Numbered from the stretch's first letter, positions 42,844 to 52,278 are shown. The stretch: 64,000 nt of DNA from Clostridiales bacterium Firm_04 (GCA_001603005.1 LVAJ01000014.1:124001-188000); one strand, 5' to 3'. A program made the numbers and translations. Notes: generated by a model not told the origin, from the letters alone.

Positions 42844-44388
42844 TCAGAATGCCTGCGCATCGAGATCGAGGTACTGAACCTGTCCGAAGACGGCATTGCC
42901 GTTCCGCTCGGTCAGATCCTTCAGCGAGGAGATGATCGAAGCATTGATGCCTTCGGATTTCTTTGCAACTGCGATCTTGTATTCCGCAGTGACCTGTCCC
43001 GCAGGTGTTTCGTGCGGCGAAAGCAGGATCGCGTGCGCGGTATTGACCGAGTTGATGATGTTGTTGTAGGCGTTTGTCGTGTCATCAGACGGCACAACGA
43101 TTACAAATTCATCCGATCCGGTGCGGTAGATCGTACCGTTCTGGAAGACTCTGCGCAGTGCATCAACGGTGGAGAGCAGAACCTGATCGCCCGCGTCGTT
43201 GCCGTACATGGAATTGATCTGGCTGAACTCGGAAATATTGACAAAGATGAAATAATAGCAGTTATCCGGAATGGATTCGAGCTTTTCCGCATCCATGGAG
43301 AAGGAAACACGGTTGTTCGCATCTGTCAGGATATCCTTGAACATTGCGGTCGTGAGGGACTGCTTTGTTTTTTCGGTCTTGACGATCTGCGAGGAGAGCT
43401 TTTTGTTGACGGCTTCCTGCTTCTTGTTGATGAAGTGGAAGACAGCGATCAGACCGATCAGCAGCAGACCGAACAGCGACAGGAAAATGCGCATGCTGTA
43501 TGCCATTTTGTAGACATCGTTCTTGGTGTCGTTGATCATCAGGAGCCAGTTATGCTTTTTGATATATGAATAGGAAGCGATATATTTCTTGTCGTTTTCG
43601 GTGTATTCAAAGTTGCCGGTGTTGACATCGTCATTGCTGCCGCCGCGGTTTGCAACGATCTGGTCGCAGACAGCAAGGATCTGTTCATTATCGGTTTCCT
43701 GCTGGATCATGTACTGATTGGTGTGGAAGATGATCTTGTGCGTATCCACATCGACCATCGAGTACTGCGAATTAGCAAGTTCACGGGTATTCAGCTCGTT
43801 GAGGTTTGCGATCAGACCGTCGGTGAAGATACCGATACCGACCAGACCGATCGGCGTGGTGCCGTTGTCGTCGTAGACCGCTTTATACATGGAAACGATC
43901 TGCTTGCCGCTGGCAGGGGAGATGATGATACCCGTGTCATACACACCGCTTCCGGCTGCGAGCATCGCATCCTGAAGCTGCTGGAGCAGCGCGGGATCGG
44001 TTCTTGTGGTCATGCCGACGATCTTGCTGTTCGTATGCGTGAGCACATGCGTGTTCCATTCACTGGCATAGATGCCTTCGAGGAACGGGATATCCTTTGA
44101 AAATTCCTCGGTATATTTCTGCGCAACCTTTTTGTTGACGGTGCTGGACGGATCCTTGAGCAGGTCGATGATCTGCGAAGCTCGGCTGTACGCCGTCAGT
44201 GTTTTTTCCGCATTGTCAACGTAGTTGCTGACGATCTGTGCACGGTCCTCTGTGACGGTCGCAAGATGATCCAAGGAATTGTTGCGTGTAGTGTAACTGA
44301 CAAATGTTGTGACGATCAGCATGATGATAATCATGATCACCAGCTGAATAATCAGGATCCGGTTGACTGCTGATTTTTGCTTTGCCAT
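42844..44388 (-). CDS. dCache membrane sensor with degenerate GGDEF domain
   Basis: 514 residues. Membrane helix 1 (about 11-31), an extracellular double-Cache-like domain (about 35-295: YASEWNTHVLTHT, MYKAVYDDNG, LGLVGIGIF-like strands), helix 2 (about 298-318) and a C-terminal GGDEF fold. The signature is TGSDEF rather than GGDEF, and the first metal Asp is Asn (FVNISEFSQINSMYG), so c-di-GMP synthesis is doubtful; binding or dimerisation may remain. It starts 41 bases after the deaminase-fold gene and shares its promoter. Extracellular ligand unknown. Confidence 0.82.
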   Translation of the reverse strand: MAKQKSAVNRILIIQLVIMIIIMLIVTTFVSYTTRNNSLDHLATVTEDRAQIVSNYVDNAEKTLTAYSRASQIIDLLKDPSSTVNKKVAQKYTEEFSKDIPFLEGIYASEWNTHVLTHTNSKIVGMTTRTDPALLQQLQDAMLAAGSGVYDTGIIISPASGKQIVSMYKAVYDDNGTTPIGLVGIGIFTDGLIANLNELNTRELANSQYSMVDVDTHKIIFHTNQYMIQQETDNEQILAVCDQIVANRGGSNDDVNTGNFEYTENDKKYIASYSYIKKHNWLLMINDTKNDVYKMAYSMRIFLSLFGLLLIGLIAVFHFINKKQEAVNKKLSSQIVKTEKTKQSLTTAMFKDILTDANNRVSFSMDAEKLESIPDNCYYFIFVNISEFSQINSMYGNDAGDQVLLSTVDALRRVFQNGTIYRTGSDEFVIVVPSDDTTNAYNNIINSVNTAHAILLSPHETPAGQVTAEYKIAVAKKSEGINASIISSLKDLTERNGNAVFGQVQYLDLDAQAF

Positions 44389-44429
44389 AGTGCTAATTAC
44401 TTCCTTTCAAGATTCTTGAGTCGGTTGGA

Positions 44430-45017
44430 TTATTTCTTTTTGAAGAGTCCGCCGAACCGTTTCTTTTTCTCTGGTTTTTTCTGCTTGGGATCGTCCTCAT
44501 CATCTTCGATGGAATCGAGCAGAGAATTGACGCGGCTTTTGATCAGATTCGCATCATTCGTCGCTTCGCGCACCTGAACGGAAACAGAAGAAACACTGGT
44601 GACAGAAGGTGATGTGACCGGTCTGCCGATCGGGCGGAGCTTGTCGATAAATTCCGCGATCGGGACAGCTCTGTCCATCATCATGATCTCGCAGCGGTTG
44701 TTTTCCGGATTGAGCGAAATGATGTTCAGCATACAATTTTCGCAGGGGAGCATCGGCATGCCGTTTGCAGTTGAGATGAGCAGCAATGTCCGGATCTGCG
44801 TTTCGCCGGTTGCCTTCATGTTGCGGATCGCTTCTATTTCCGCATGGATATTGAGAAGCGTACCGCCGGAATTTTCGCGCCGGTTCAGTCCGGTATAAAG
44901 CTTGCCGGAGCCCGTAGACAGAACGCAGACGGTGTCATCCGGCAGTACCGGTTCACCGCTGCGGATTCTTTGATTTGCGATCTCATGTGCTCTTTGGAAA
45001 ATCGCATCATAATTCAC
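44430..45017 (-). CDS. Cytidine-deaminase-fold protein with zinc site
   Basis: 195 residues from a GTG start behind AAAGGTGG. The zinc motif is complete: His58-Ala-Glu60 and Pro91-Cys92-Glu-Asn-Cys95, as in cytidine deaminases. Residues about 140-195 form an unstructured tail with SLLDSIEDDEDD and a Lys-rich end (KKKRFGGLFKKK). Substrate unknown; free or modified nucleosides are possible. The tail motif R-x-x-S-L-L-D recurs in the catalytically degenerate relative at 46465. Promoter at 45104-45132; first gene of an operon with the GGDEF sensor. Confidence 0.75.
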   Translation of the reverse strand: MNYDAIFQRAHEIANQRIRSGEPVLPDDTVCVLSTGSGKLYTGLNRRENSGGTLLNIHAEIEAIRNMKATGETQIRTLLLISTANGMPMLPCENCMLNIISLNPENNRCEIMMMDRAVPIAEFIDKLRPIGRPVTSPSVTSVSSVSVQVREATNDANLIKSRVNSLLDSIEDDEDDPKQKKPEKKKRFGGLFKKK

Positions 45018-45103
45018 GCCTGAAACCACCTTTCTGTGCGATGCTTTTGATCGAATTTTAGTACAAATGCTCAAAAAACAAAAAAGCAATATCCTTTTTT
45101 ATG

Positions 45104-45132
45104 ATTATAACACAAAACAGGCATGCTGTCAA
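45104..45132 (-). promoter_or_regulatory. Promoter for the deaminase-fold/GGDEF operon
   Basis: TTGACA (45132-45127), 17 bases, TATAAT (45109-45104): full consensus. Confidence 0.8.
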
Positions 45133-45619
45133 CCATTTTATAAGATTTTCACATGAAAATTAAAAATGTTATCTTACGTTCTGTTGTTTTTTTTCGTCAT
45201 TCTACAGTATGGAATATTTTGAGGAGACATGCAGAAAGCAGGGGATATCCGGTATATTTTTTCCGTGGAAGGATACGATTCTGCCCGAATCTGTGTCGAT
45301 ATGATAGAAATAAACGAATCAGCACGAAAAATAACAAACTGTATATTATCAGAATAAAATACATTTTGTAGTCAGATTTCTGATGTAAAATTGATTCGGG
45401 AACCACGGACATATTTAATTATCAGGATCTGCTAATAAAGAGCAATTTTGTTATGATAGATGACCGATAAAACAAATTAGAAACGAAATACTGTCAAATG
45501 AGTTATCTGAAAAGCACAAAAATAGGCTGATCTGACCTTTTTCCGCCGGATTATGGCTTGGAGTTTCCGAAAGAACAATTACAGGATATTTTTTATCAAG
45601 AAAAATTCTTGTTTACCTC

Positions 45620-45648
45620 TTGCTTTTTTTTCGATTATATGGTATAAT
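45620..45648 (+). promoter_or_regulatory. Promoter for the membrane protein at 45744
   Basis: TTGCTT, 17 bases, TATAAT. Confidence 0.65.
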
Positions 45649-45743
45649 ATACGATATACGGAGTGTATAACGAATTTCGCAGGAAGTTCTCATATTCGGG
45701 GCAGTTTGCTTCGGCCAAAAGTCGATAGAAGGGGTGCTTATAT

Positions 45744-46271
45744 ATGACCTATATGCTGAATGATATTGATGAAGCAATAGATCGCAAATTTCTCGTGACC
45801 AAGACGCTGAGCAATCAGGTGCAGGCAGGTACGATCGTGCACATTATGGATGCGCACAGCGAGAAGGACGGCAAAGTGACGGTCTATTATCGGATTACGT
45901 ATACCAAGCAGGATTATACGGTGAAGTTTGACAATGTCAAGCAGTTCTGCAAGTGGGCGCGTCCGGATAATTTCATTGCCCGCCACTATGAGAGCTTCAA
46001 TATCAAGGAGATTCAGCGATATGTCAAGCTGAAGGACAGAACCTTTACGTCTTTCTGTCTGCCGCTGATTCTGGTCGCCCTTCTGATCGTCTGGGCGGCA
46101 GTTTTGCTGCTGTTCGGCGGGAAACCGATCGGCATTATTCTGGGCGTTGTGATGTCCATTCTCGTAGCGGTGCTCATCACCATCACATACCGTTCCAGCC
46201 GGCAGAAGGAACTGGTCAAGCTGTACAGCAAGGTCAGTGCAAATTCCAACTGGCGCGTGAACTTTAAGTAA
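45744..46271 (+). CDS. Small two-helix membrane protein, unknown function
   Basis: 175 residues. A soluble N-terminal part (1-100) with an SH3-like beta pattern (VQAGTIVHIMDAH, VTVYYRITYTKQDYTVKF) precedes two adjacent membrane helices (about 103-125 and 128-148) and a basic tail. GAAGGGGTG precedes ATG 45744. It is the only plus-strand gene inside the minus-strand signalling operons, with its own promoter and terminator. No recognised family. Confidence 0.75.
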   Translation: MTYMLNDIDEAIDRKFLVTKTLSNQVQAGTIVHIMDAHSEKDGKVTVYYRITYTKQDYTVKFDNVKQFCKWARPDNFIARHYESFNIKEIQRYVKLKDRTFTSFCLPLILVALLIVWAAVLLLFGGKPIGIILGVVMSILVAVLITITYRSSRQKELVKLYSKVSANSNWRVNFK

Positions 46272-46350
46272 TCAGCGGGTTACTGCGCGAATCTGCAGAC
46301 AGATGCATCTGCATATGCAAAAAGATGAAAATTCAATCAGAAATGGAAAG

Positions 46351-46380
46351 AGCCGTACAGGATAACTGTGCGGCTTTTTT
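46351..46380 (+). terminator. Terminator
   Basis: 10-bp stem AGCCGTACAG / CTGTGCGGCT, then T6. Confidence 0.85.
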
Positions 46381-46419
46381 GATGCAGGGGCGTGCGGAAC
46401 CGATGCTGCGGATATAAGA

Positions 46420-46449
46420 AAGCCCGTATCTTTTCGGATACGGGCTTTT
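46420..46449 (-). terminator. Terminator after the kinase operon
   Basis: 11-bp stem AAGCCCGTATC / GATACGGGCTT between convergent genes; short T-runs on both sides. Confidence 0.75.
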
Positions 46450-46464
46450 GATCACACAGCTTTA

Positions 46465-47706
46465 TTATGAGTTTTTATTGAAATTGAAATTGTTCTTTGC
46501 GACCTTTTTGCGCTCCTTGGCATTGCGCAGCATTTCTTCCTTGGAAAGACCGGTTGCAGATTCTTCTGCTGCATCTGCTGCCGCTGCCGCCTCATCATCA
46601 AGCAGACTGGTCAGGCGCTTTCTGAACGCACCGCCGCCGCCTGCACCGAGATTCTGAGAGACCATTGTGCTCTGCGGAATGCCCTGTGCATGCACAGAGC
46701 CGGTTGCAGCCGCCGCCTGCGGATTGATATAGGAGCTCTGCTGCTGCGCGGGATAGCCGCCCTGCTGGGGATAACCGCCCTGCTGCGGGTAACCGCCCTG
46801 CTGCGGATAGCCGCCCTGCTGCGGATAACCGCCCTGCTGCGGGTAGCCGCCCTGCTGGGGATAACCGCCTTGCTGCGGGTAGCCGCCCTGCTGCGGGTAA
46901 CCAACCTGCTGCGGATAACCGCCTTGCTGGGGATAACCGCCCTGCTGGGGATAACCGCCCTGCTGCGGGTAGCCACCCTGCTGCGGATAACCGCCCATCT
47001 GCGGGTAACCGCCCATCTGCGGGTAACCGCCCATCTGCGGATAGCCGCCCTGTGCGCCGTTGAAGACCGGGAACTGGAAGCCGGGATGCTCTGTCTGCTG
47101 CTGTGCCGGATAAGGCTGCGCAGTCGGAACCGGTGCCGCTGCTTCCGGATCAATCGTTTTGACATCGTCGATCGCAGTATTCGGTGCTGCAAAGAACGGA
47201 TTGCTTTCATCAATTTCAATGGTGCCGACAGATTCGGATGCCGGTCCGAGCTTCTTCTTGGTCGGCGCAGGCGCGGATTCTGCATCATCAAATCCGCTCA
47301 GGAAATCGTTGACTTCCTCATGCGAAACCGGAATAATCGCAGAAACCTCTTTTGATTCGGTTTCCGAAACGGCAACGATACATGCTGCGTTTGCCATATT
47401 CGCCTTGATGAGCTGCTTGAGGCTTTCATCATCCGGCGCAGAAACAGTGCCGTCGGCGACCTTGACCGTTGCCATGGATACAGCGATCTTTGCGGCAGGA
47501 ATTGCCTGAATCGCCTGAATTTCCGACGCAGAAACAACTGCTGCGCCGTCATCGTATTTCACGCCGGTGGAACCGCTCACGATTCCGTCACGGTCAATCG
47601 CGATCAGCGTGACAGCAGCATCCGGCATCGCTGCAAAATCCGGAAATGATTCCTTCACCTTTGCAGCATACTCCTTTGCGGTGCTGAGGAGTGCGTTGAT
47701 TTCCAT
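46465..47706 (-). CDS. Degenerate cytidine-deaminase-fold protein with GGYPQQ repeats
   Basis: 413 residues. Residues 1-130 align by pattern with the active deaminase-fold protein at 44430, but HAE is ASE (Ser61) and PCxxC is PDDES (91-95), so the zinc site is lost. Residues about 218-330 are about 18 tandem six-residue units, mostly GGYPQQ with three GGYPQM units. The C-terminal tail holds [15 protein letters not shown], echoing the R-x-x-SLLD motif of the relative, then a basic end. Fifth and last gene of the operon starting at 52165. A partner or substrate of the kinase/phosphatase pair is plausible but inferred. Confidence 0.75.
   Translation of the reverse strand: MEINALLSTAKEYAAKVKESFPDFAAMPDAAVTLIAIDRDGIVSGSTGVKYDDGAAVVSASEIQAIQAIPAAKIAVSMATVKVADGTVSAPDDESLKQLIKANMANAACIVAVSETESKEVSAIIPVSHEEVNDFLSGFDDAESAPAPTKKKLGPASESVGTIEIDESNPFFAAPNTAIDDVKTIDPEAAAPVPTAQPYPAQQQTEHPGFQFPVFNGAQGGYPQMGGYPQMGGYPQMGGYPQQGGYPQQGGYPQQGGYPQQGGYPQQVGYPQQGGYPQQGGYPQQGGYPQQGGYPQQGGYPQQGGYPQQGGYPQQGGYPAQQQSSYINPQAAAATGSVHAQGIPQSTMVSQNLGAGGGGAFRKRLTSLLDDEAAAAADAAEESATGLSKEEMLRNAKERKKVAKNNFNFNKNS
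46748..47050 (-). repeat. 18-bp tandem repeats encoding GGYPQQ
   Basis: About 17-18 in-frame copies of an 18-base unit. Silent differences (GGG/GGT, CAG/CAA choice) between units show it is not a very recent expansion of one unit. Confidence 0.85.
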
Positions 47707-47774
47707 AAGAACACCAAACCTTCCCTTGAATATCTGATCCGGCTGTGCCGGAATCTGATTCCTCTAAACCGGTA

Positions 47775-48689
47775 TTAATCAGAATTTTTCAGCGCAGCCA
47801 GTCTCTTTGCCTTGCGTTCAGCAGCATGTGCTTTCTGATCTGCAACCTTTGCCTTCAATTCCGGCGCTTTTTCGGCGAGATAATCGCGGTCACAGATGCA
47901 GGCGAGAGAAATATCATCCTCTGTTCCGAAATGCGAACGCTTCATCAGATTCTTCTGAATGGACTTCTCAAAGGTTTCCAGATGATCAAGCTGACTGGTG
48001 ATGATCAGATGATACTCCAGAAAATCATCTTCATTGCTGAAAGAAGTATAAAGACCGTCTGTCGAAGCATACATCGCAATGACCTTTTCATGCTCGGTAT
48101 AAAAGCTGTTGAACATGGAAGCGGCATTGCTGTTGCACATGGACGCTGTCATATTTGCGGGGGCGGATTCGTCGTAATTCATCGGCATGACGGGGACGCC
48201 GTCCTCGAAAATCGCGACAAGGCTGCCGTCACCGATCTGCATGCCGAACTGGAATCCGTTTCCGCTGACCGCAACGATCAGTGTCGTGCCGTAATAGGAC
48301 TCTACGGGGATCGCCTTGAACTCATCCTTTGTAAATTTGTTCATCTCGGCGAGCTTCACTGGGTTCTGCTCCAGATGGCGCTGTACGCGGGCATTCCAGT
48401 TGACGATGATCTGCTTTTCGATATTCTTGATAATCAGCTTGTGGTTTGCAGGGAAACTCTGCTCAAAGCGCTCCGGATCCTTATAGAAATGCCGAACCGT
48501 TTCGAGTGCTGCTTCGACTGCAAACTGGGAACCGACATGGCTCCGGAAATATTTTTTGCTTCCGTGTCCGTCTGCACTGACTGCGATCGAATAATGCTCA
48601 TTGATCTCGAATGCAGAATGATCCTGACAGACAAGACCGGTTGCTTCGTGGCTCGCACCGATTACAGAATGGCTGAAACCGCCGAACAT
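47775..48689 (-). CDS. PP2C-type protein phosphatase of the triad
   Basis: 304 residues from ATG 48689 (a GTG lies one codon earlier; AAGGGGG serves either). PP2C motifs are visible: CQDHSAF and VSADGHGSKKYF (metal Asp, Gly), YGTTLIVAV, QIGDGSLV, YASTDGLY and EDDISLACI. The C-terminus (about 270-304) is a basic, Ala/Lys-rich helix. It should remove phosphate from Ser/Thr targets of the adjacent kinase. Kinase, VWA protein and PP2C in a row match the arrangement called the TerY-P triad. Confidence 0.88.
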   Translation of the reverse strand: MFGGFSHSVIGASHEATGLVCQDHSAFEINEHYSIAVSADGHGSKKYFRSHVGSQFAVEAALETVRHFYKDPERFEQSFPANHKLIIKNIEKQIIVNWNARVQRHLEQNPVKLAEMNKFTKDEFKAIPVESYYGTTLIVAVSGNGFQFGMQIGDGSLVAIFEDGVPVMPMNYDESAPANMTASMCNSNAASMFNSFYTEHEKVIAMYASTDGLYTSFSNEDDFLEYHLIITSQLDHLETFEKSIQKNLMKRSHFGTEDDISLACICDRDYLAEKAPELKAKVADQKAHAAERKAKRLAALKNSD

Positions 48690-48742
48690 CACAACAGTCC
48701 CCCTTGTGAGATAAAGATAGTATGAAAAATAGGTTCCGGTGA

Positions 48743-49675
48743 TTACCAGCCGGTATCCAGCGAGATCGCATCCGCATCGCCGAGATTCGTCATCGAATCC
48801 TGGATCTGCTGACCGAGCAGCTTCTGCTTTGCAGAGCGGACTTCCTCCTCGCTCAGTTCATGGTTGACGTCATCGGAGAGCGTCATACTCTTGCTGCCGA
48901 TCTGTGCAGAGGTGACCGCGATGATCTTGATCATCTGTGCGAGCTGACCGCCGGAGTAAGCATGCACGACGGTATCCTTGGAGCCGGTAAACTCCTCGAG
49001 CATTTCGTCGTTTGCTTCGCTGCCGATGCCGAGCGCAGCCTTCAGACCGAACTTATACCAGCTGTTCTGCTTGAGCTCCTCGAGTGCTTCCTTATAGTCA
49101 TCGGACGGATAGCCGTCTGTCATGAGGAAGATGACCGGAGCAAAGGACAGGGACGGGGAGTTGAGGAAGCTGTTGCGGGACATTCTCGAAGAAAGCTCAC
49201 GGAAAGCTTCACCCATGTTCGTCACGCCGTCCGCACGCAGACGGGACCATTCAAAGTCCTCGATCAGGATCGGCTCGGAGTACATCCAGCGAACCTGCGT
49301 GCCGAAGGTCAGAACCGCGATCTTGACATCCGTATCTGCCTCACCGACTCTGCGGATCTCAGGGATCAGCTCCTCCATAACGGTATTGAGCTCACCGATC
49401 TTCTTGCCGACCATCGAACGCGATGTGTCGATCAGGAAGAAGATGACCAGACTCTTTTTGGAAACGCCGGTCGCGCTCAGCGGATCGTCGTCATCGAAGT
49501 CAAAGAGGTCATCGTCTGCATCCGCAGCGGGTGCAGTTTTTGCTGCCGGATCAACAGCAGCTGCGAGATTCTGGAGCGCTTCTGCTGCATCCTGAGCAGT
49601 CTTTGCAGCCTCCTCCGCAGCTTTTTCAGCCGGTGTACCGGTTACCGGCTCTTTTTTCTGTTCGTTACTCATCAT
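48743..49675 (-). CDS. TerY-like von Willebrand A domain protein
   Basis: 310 residues. A charged N-terminus (about 1-70, with DDDLFDFDDDD) precedes a VWA domain with an intact metal site: D83-T-S85-R-S87, Thr in GVTNMGEAF and Asp in LMTDGYPSDD. The tail (about 270-310) is helical. TerY-type VWA proteins assemble with the kinase and phosphatase of stress-response cassettes. ATG 49675 follows AAGGAAG. Second of the triad members, 39 bases after the kinase gene. Confidence 0.87.
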   Translation of the reverse strand: MMSNEQKKEPVTGTPAEKAAEEAAKTAQDAAEALQNLAAAVDPAAKTAPAADADDDLFDFDDDDPLSATGVSKKSLVIFFLIDTSRSMVGKKIGELNTVMEELIPEIRRVGEADTDVKIAVLTFGTQVRWMYSEPILIEDFEWSRLRADGVTNMGEAFRELSSRMSRNSFLNSPSLSFAPVIFLMTDGYPSDDYKEALEELKQNSWYKFGLKAALGIGSEANDEMLEEFTGSKDTVVHAYSGGQLAQMIKIIAVTSAQIGSKSMTLSDDVNHELSEEEVRSAKQKLLGQQIQDSMTNLGDADAISLDTGW

Positions 49676-49714
49676 TCAGATACTTCCTTTCCAATATGCG
49701 AATGCATCAGGGCA

Positions 49715-51058
49715 TCAGAGCGATGCCGTCACTTCACCGAAATCAATCACAAGTCCCTGCCAGATCGGGAAGCCCTTTCCGGGCGGGATATCGTAGAAAT
49801 CGCCGTCGGGCATTTTTGCCCGCCAGACCTTATCCGACATATTTTTGAATCCGAGTACACCGGGCTTTAACTTGTTCTCCACAAGCTCGCCGGCAATGGT
49901 CTGGAAATCCTCGGAATCCGGATCAATCTCGCACTCATAGAAGACAGAGCCGAGATAGAGCGGCATGCGGTTTTTGCGGTTGCTGAATTTGAGTGTATCG
50001 AATATGGTGCCGCACTGCGGGCACTTATAGGATTTGAAATCCGGCTGTTTGAACATGGATGTGAAATTGGTTCTGCCGCAGGTGCACTGGATGATCTCGG
50101 AGCGCAGGCGAATGAAGATCTTCTGCCATTCGTTTTCGATGATGCGCTTATTGGGATCCGAGATGCCGAGCGTAAAGGAGCGGATGAACGCATCCTTGAC
50201 ATAATCCGGATAAATGCGCCAGAACTTGATGACGTTGTCATGGATCCCGCGGACGGGGCGGTTGCTCGCGTCATCCGGATCATAGATGAAGACGGCGTTC
50301 TGACCGTAATGCTTCAGTTCAGAGGATTCGGTCAGGCAGACGTCCTTGACGACCTTTTCGCCCTCCATCGGATCGCCGCGGAACAGCAGCTTAAAGAGGA
50401 CGACTGCAAGCGAATATTTATCCGTCTGCACATTCGGCTTCGCAACGCCGCGGACGACCTCCGGCGCCATATAGCCGGGCTTGCCGCCGATTCCGAAGTT
50501 GCTGCCGTCCGGTGCGATGTTATCGCAGTCGCAGACGAGCACGGCACCGGTATCCATGTTGATGAAGAAGCCGCCGTCGTTGAGATCCTGATAGCTCTTG
50601 CCGGCGCGGTGAAGCTGCCGGAATGCATTGACGATATTGATGACCGCTGTGACCATTGCAAAAAGGCTGGTAAAGCGGACAGGGGTTTTCGTGGAGCGTC
50701 CGGTCAGCGGATCGACCGAAAGCTTATAGGTATTCAGGATATCGACAAAGGAATCGAAGCTTTCGGGCTTCAGCTCCATGAGGTAGCCGAAGGTGCCGTC
50801 GGGATTCTCCTTGGTCAGATATTTTGGCCACAGGAACTTATTGCTCGGCGGTCCGTCGCTGATATTGTTCTGAATATTCTTGCGGAACGCCTTGGGGTTT
50901 TTCATCTTGTCGATGTCATACCATTTTAAAGCCCATTTCATTCCGTTGTAACGGACGAGGTACACAACGCCCTGTCCGCCGCTGCCGATCACACCGAGCA
51001 CCTGCGCTTTGCCGCCGTACTCCATTTCGACTTCCTGACCGATCGAAAGTTCAACCAT
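49715..51058 (-). CDS. Ser/Thr protein kinase with zinc ribbon (TerY-P-type)
   Basis: 447 residues. Gly loop GSGGQGVVY (25-33), Lys45 in WALKWYD, catalytic YQDLNDGGFF where HRDLKPEN is usual (Asp kept, Asn replaced by Gly), and CDCDNIAP in the DFG position. A zinc ribbon follows (about 328-355: CTCGR, CPQCG), then a C-terminal beta domain (about 365-447) of unknown role. It lacks membrane helices, so it is cytosolic, unlike PASTA kinases. GGGAGGACAG precedes the ATG. Activity is likely despite the Asn change, since the lysine and aspartates remain. Confidence 0.85.
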   Translation of the reverse strand: MVELSIGQEVEMEYGGKAQVLGVIGSGGQGVVYLVRYNGMKWALKWYDIDKMKNPKAFRKNIQNNISDGPPSNKFLWPKYLTKENPDGTFGYLMELKPESFDSFVDILNTYKLSVDPLTGRSTKTPVRFTSLFAMVTAVINIVNAFRQLHRAGKSYQDLNDGGFFINMDTGAVLVCDCDNIAPDGSNFGIGGKPGYMAPEVVRGVAKPNVQTDKYSLAVVLFKLLFRGDPMEGEKVVKDVCLTESSELKHYGQNAVFIYDPDDASNRPVRGIHDNVIKFWRIYPDYVKDAFIRSFTLGISDPNKRIIENEWQKIFIRLRSEIIQCTCGRTNFTSMFKQPDFKSYKCPQCGTIFDTLKFSNRKNRMPLYLGSVFYECEIDPDSEDFQTIAGELVENKLKPGVLGFKNMSDKVWRAKMPDGDFYDIPPGKGFPIWQGLVIDFGEVTASL

Positions 51059-51109
51059 ACGAATCTGTCCTCCCGTGAATGAAATTTAAGTCTGTACTCC
51101 GGAAACCGG

Positions 51110-52165
51110 TTAGCGGGATGCGGCGGGGAGATAGGTCTCCACGGGGATCGCATTGCCTAAACAGTACTTATAAACGTATGAATTTTCCACGCAGACAATG
51201 GTCAGGCGCGGGCAGTAAGCGAAGGCATTCTTGTCGATGAACTTTACGCTGCTCGGGAGCGTCAGCTTGCGCAGCTTTTCGCAGCCTGCGAACGCCTGCT
51301 CGCCGATGCTGCTGACGGTATCGGGGATCTCAACGACTTCCAGACTCTTGCAGAAAGAGAATGTACTGTCGGCGATCTCGAAGACGCCCTTCGGCAGATT
51401 GATGCTGACAAGCTTTTCGCACTGGCTGAAAGCTGCCTGACCGATCATGCGGAGCGAATCCGGCAGCTCGATCATGCGCAGATGCTTGCAGTTGGAAAAC
51501 GCATATTCACCGATCGCGAGCAGAGAAGACGGCAGCTGGACGGAGCGCAGATTGCTGTAACCGTCGAAGCTGAACTCCTCGATCTTCGTGCAGCCGTCCG
51601 GAATGACGACATTGCGCGAGAACACACGGTACTTCTGTGCGGCAGCACGCGTAAAGACATTGTCATTGACGCTGACCGGTCTGGTCTTCTCCTTCGGTTC
51701 CTCATCCTCGGCAGTCTTCTCCTTGACGCGCAGGGGCGATTCATATGTCCAGCCCAGCATATAGGTCAGACATGCGAGCACAAATTCGGCAGCATTTGCG
51801 GAGAGGAACTTTTCTCCGAGCATAATGCTTTTTGCCTTTGTGATCGCCATTTCATGATTGCCCTGCTCGGAGAGCAGCACGCCGAGAATATTGTCCTCGA
51901 CCATCGAACGCAGAAGCTTGCGCTCCTTGTCATATTCGGCAGTATAATCATTGAGGAGCGCAGTGAACCGCTTTCCGTCGAACAGCAGGGAACCGCCGCT
52001 CCGGATAAACAGATCGTTTGCATGCTCCTTGAGCATTGTTTTCAGCTGGAACTGAATAAGCTGGGTATTTTCAAAGCCCTCAATATTCTGTGGGGCAGGT
52101 GCTCCGCATTCCGGACAGGCAACACTGTTCGGGGGGAGCTCAGCATGGCATTTCTCACACTGCAT
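51110..52165 (-). CDS. Zinc-ribbon protein with BspA-like leucine-rich repeats
   Basis: 351 residues. The N-terminus has a zinc ribbon (CEKCH, CPECG), then a helical middle (about 35-150), then five or six BspA-type LRR units (about 200-345: LPSSLLAIGEYAFSNC, LPDSLRMIGQAAFSQC). There is no signal peptide, so unlike most BspA proteins it is probably cytoplasmic, a likely recognition module for the triad. CAGGAGAATT precedes ATG 52165. First gene of the operon; 51 bases before the kinase. Confidence 0.85.
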   Translation of the reverse strand: MQCEKCHAELPPNSVACPECGAPAPQNIEGFENTQLIQFQLKTMLKEHANDLFIRSGGSLLFDGKRFTALLNDYTAEYDKERKLLRSMVEDNILGVLLSEQGNHEMAITKAKSIMLGEKFLSANAAEFVLACLTYMLGWTYESPLRVKEKTAEDEEPKEKTRPVSVNDNVFTRAAAQKYRVFSRNVVIPDGCTKIEEFSFDGYSNLRSVQLPSSLLAIGEYAFSNCKHLRMIELPDSLRMIGQAAFSQCEKLVSINLPKGVFEIADSTFSFCKSLEVVEIPDTVSSIGEQAFAGCEKLRKLTLPSSVKFIDKNAFAYCPRLTIVCVENSYVYKYCLGNAIPVETYLPAASR

Positions 52166-52249
52166 AGTCAATTCTCCTGATTCAGTCTGGATATACCGTT
52201 GTACATGCAGTACGGTACAATACGCCCGTACCGGAATACTACTTATGAT

Positions 52250-52278
52250 ATTATAGCATGTTTTTAAGCTGTTGTCAA
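52250..52278 (-). promoter_or_regulatory. Promoter for the triad operon
   Basis: TTGACA (52278-52273), 17 bases with extended TGC, TATAAT (52255-52250): full consensus. Confidence 0.8.

Larger units (their letters stand above)
45018..45743. other. AT-rich 726-base intergenic region
   Basis: It holds divergent promoters at both ends (45104-45132 minus, 45620-45648 plus). Short open frames of 60-75 codons occur on both strands but lack ribosome sites and look compositional. The middle is clearly more A/T-rich than the rest of the window. No RNA fold was recognised. Confidence 0.6.

Noticed and set aside
45018-45743. Small open frames in the A/T-rich gap (for example 45153-45371, 45197-45412, 45553-45747)
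   Set aside because: No ribosome sites, frames overlap on both strands and composition alone explains them.
46690-47355. Plus-strand frame with [10 protein letters not shown]-like repeats
   Set aside because: It is the complement of the GGYPQQ repeat region; no ribosome site or promoter.
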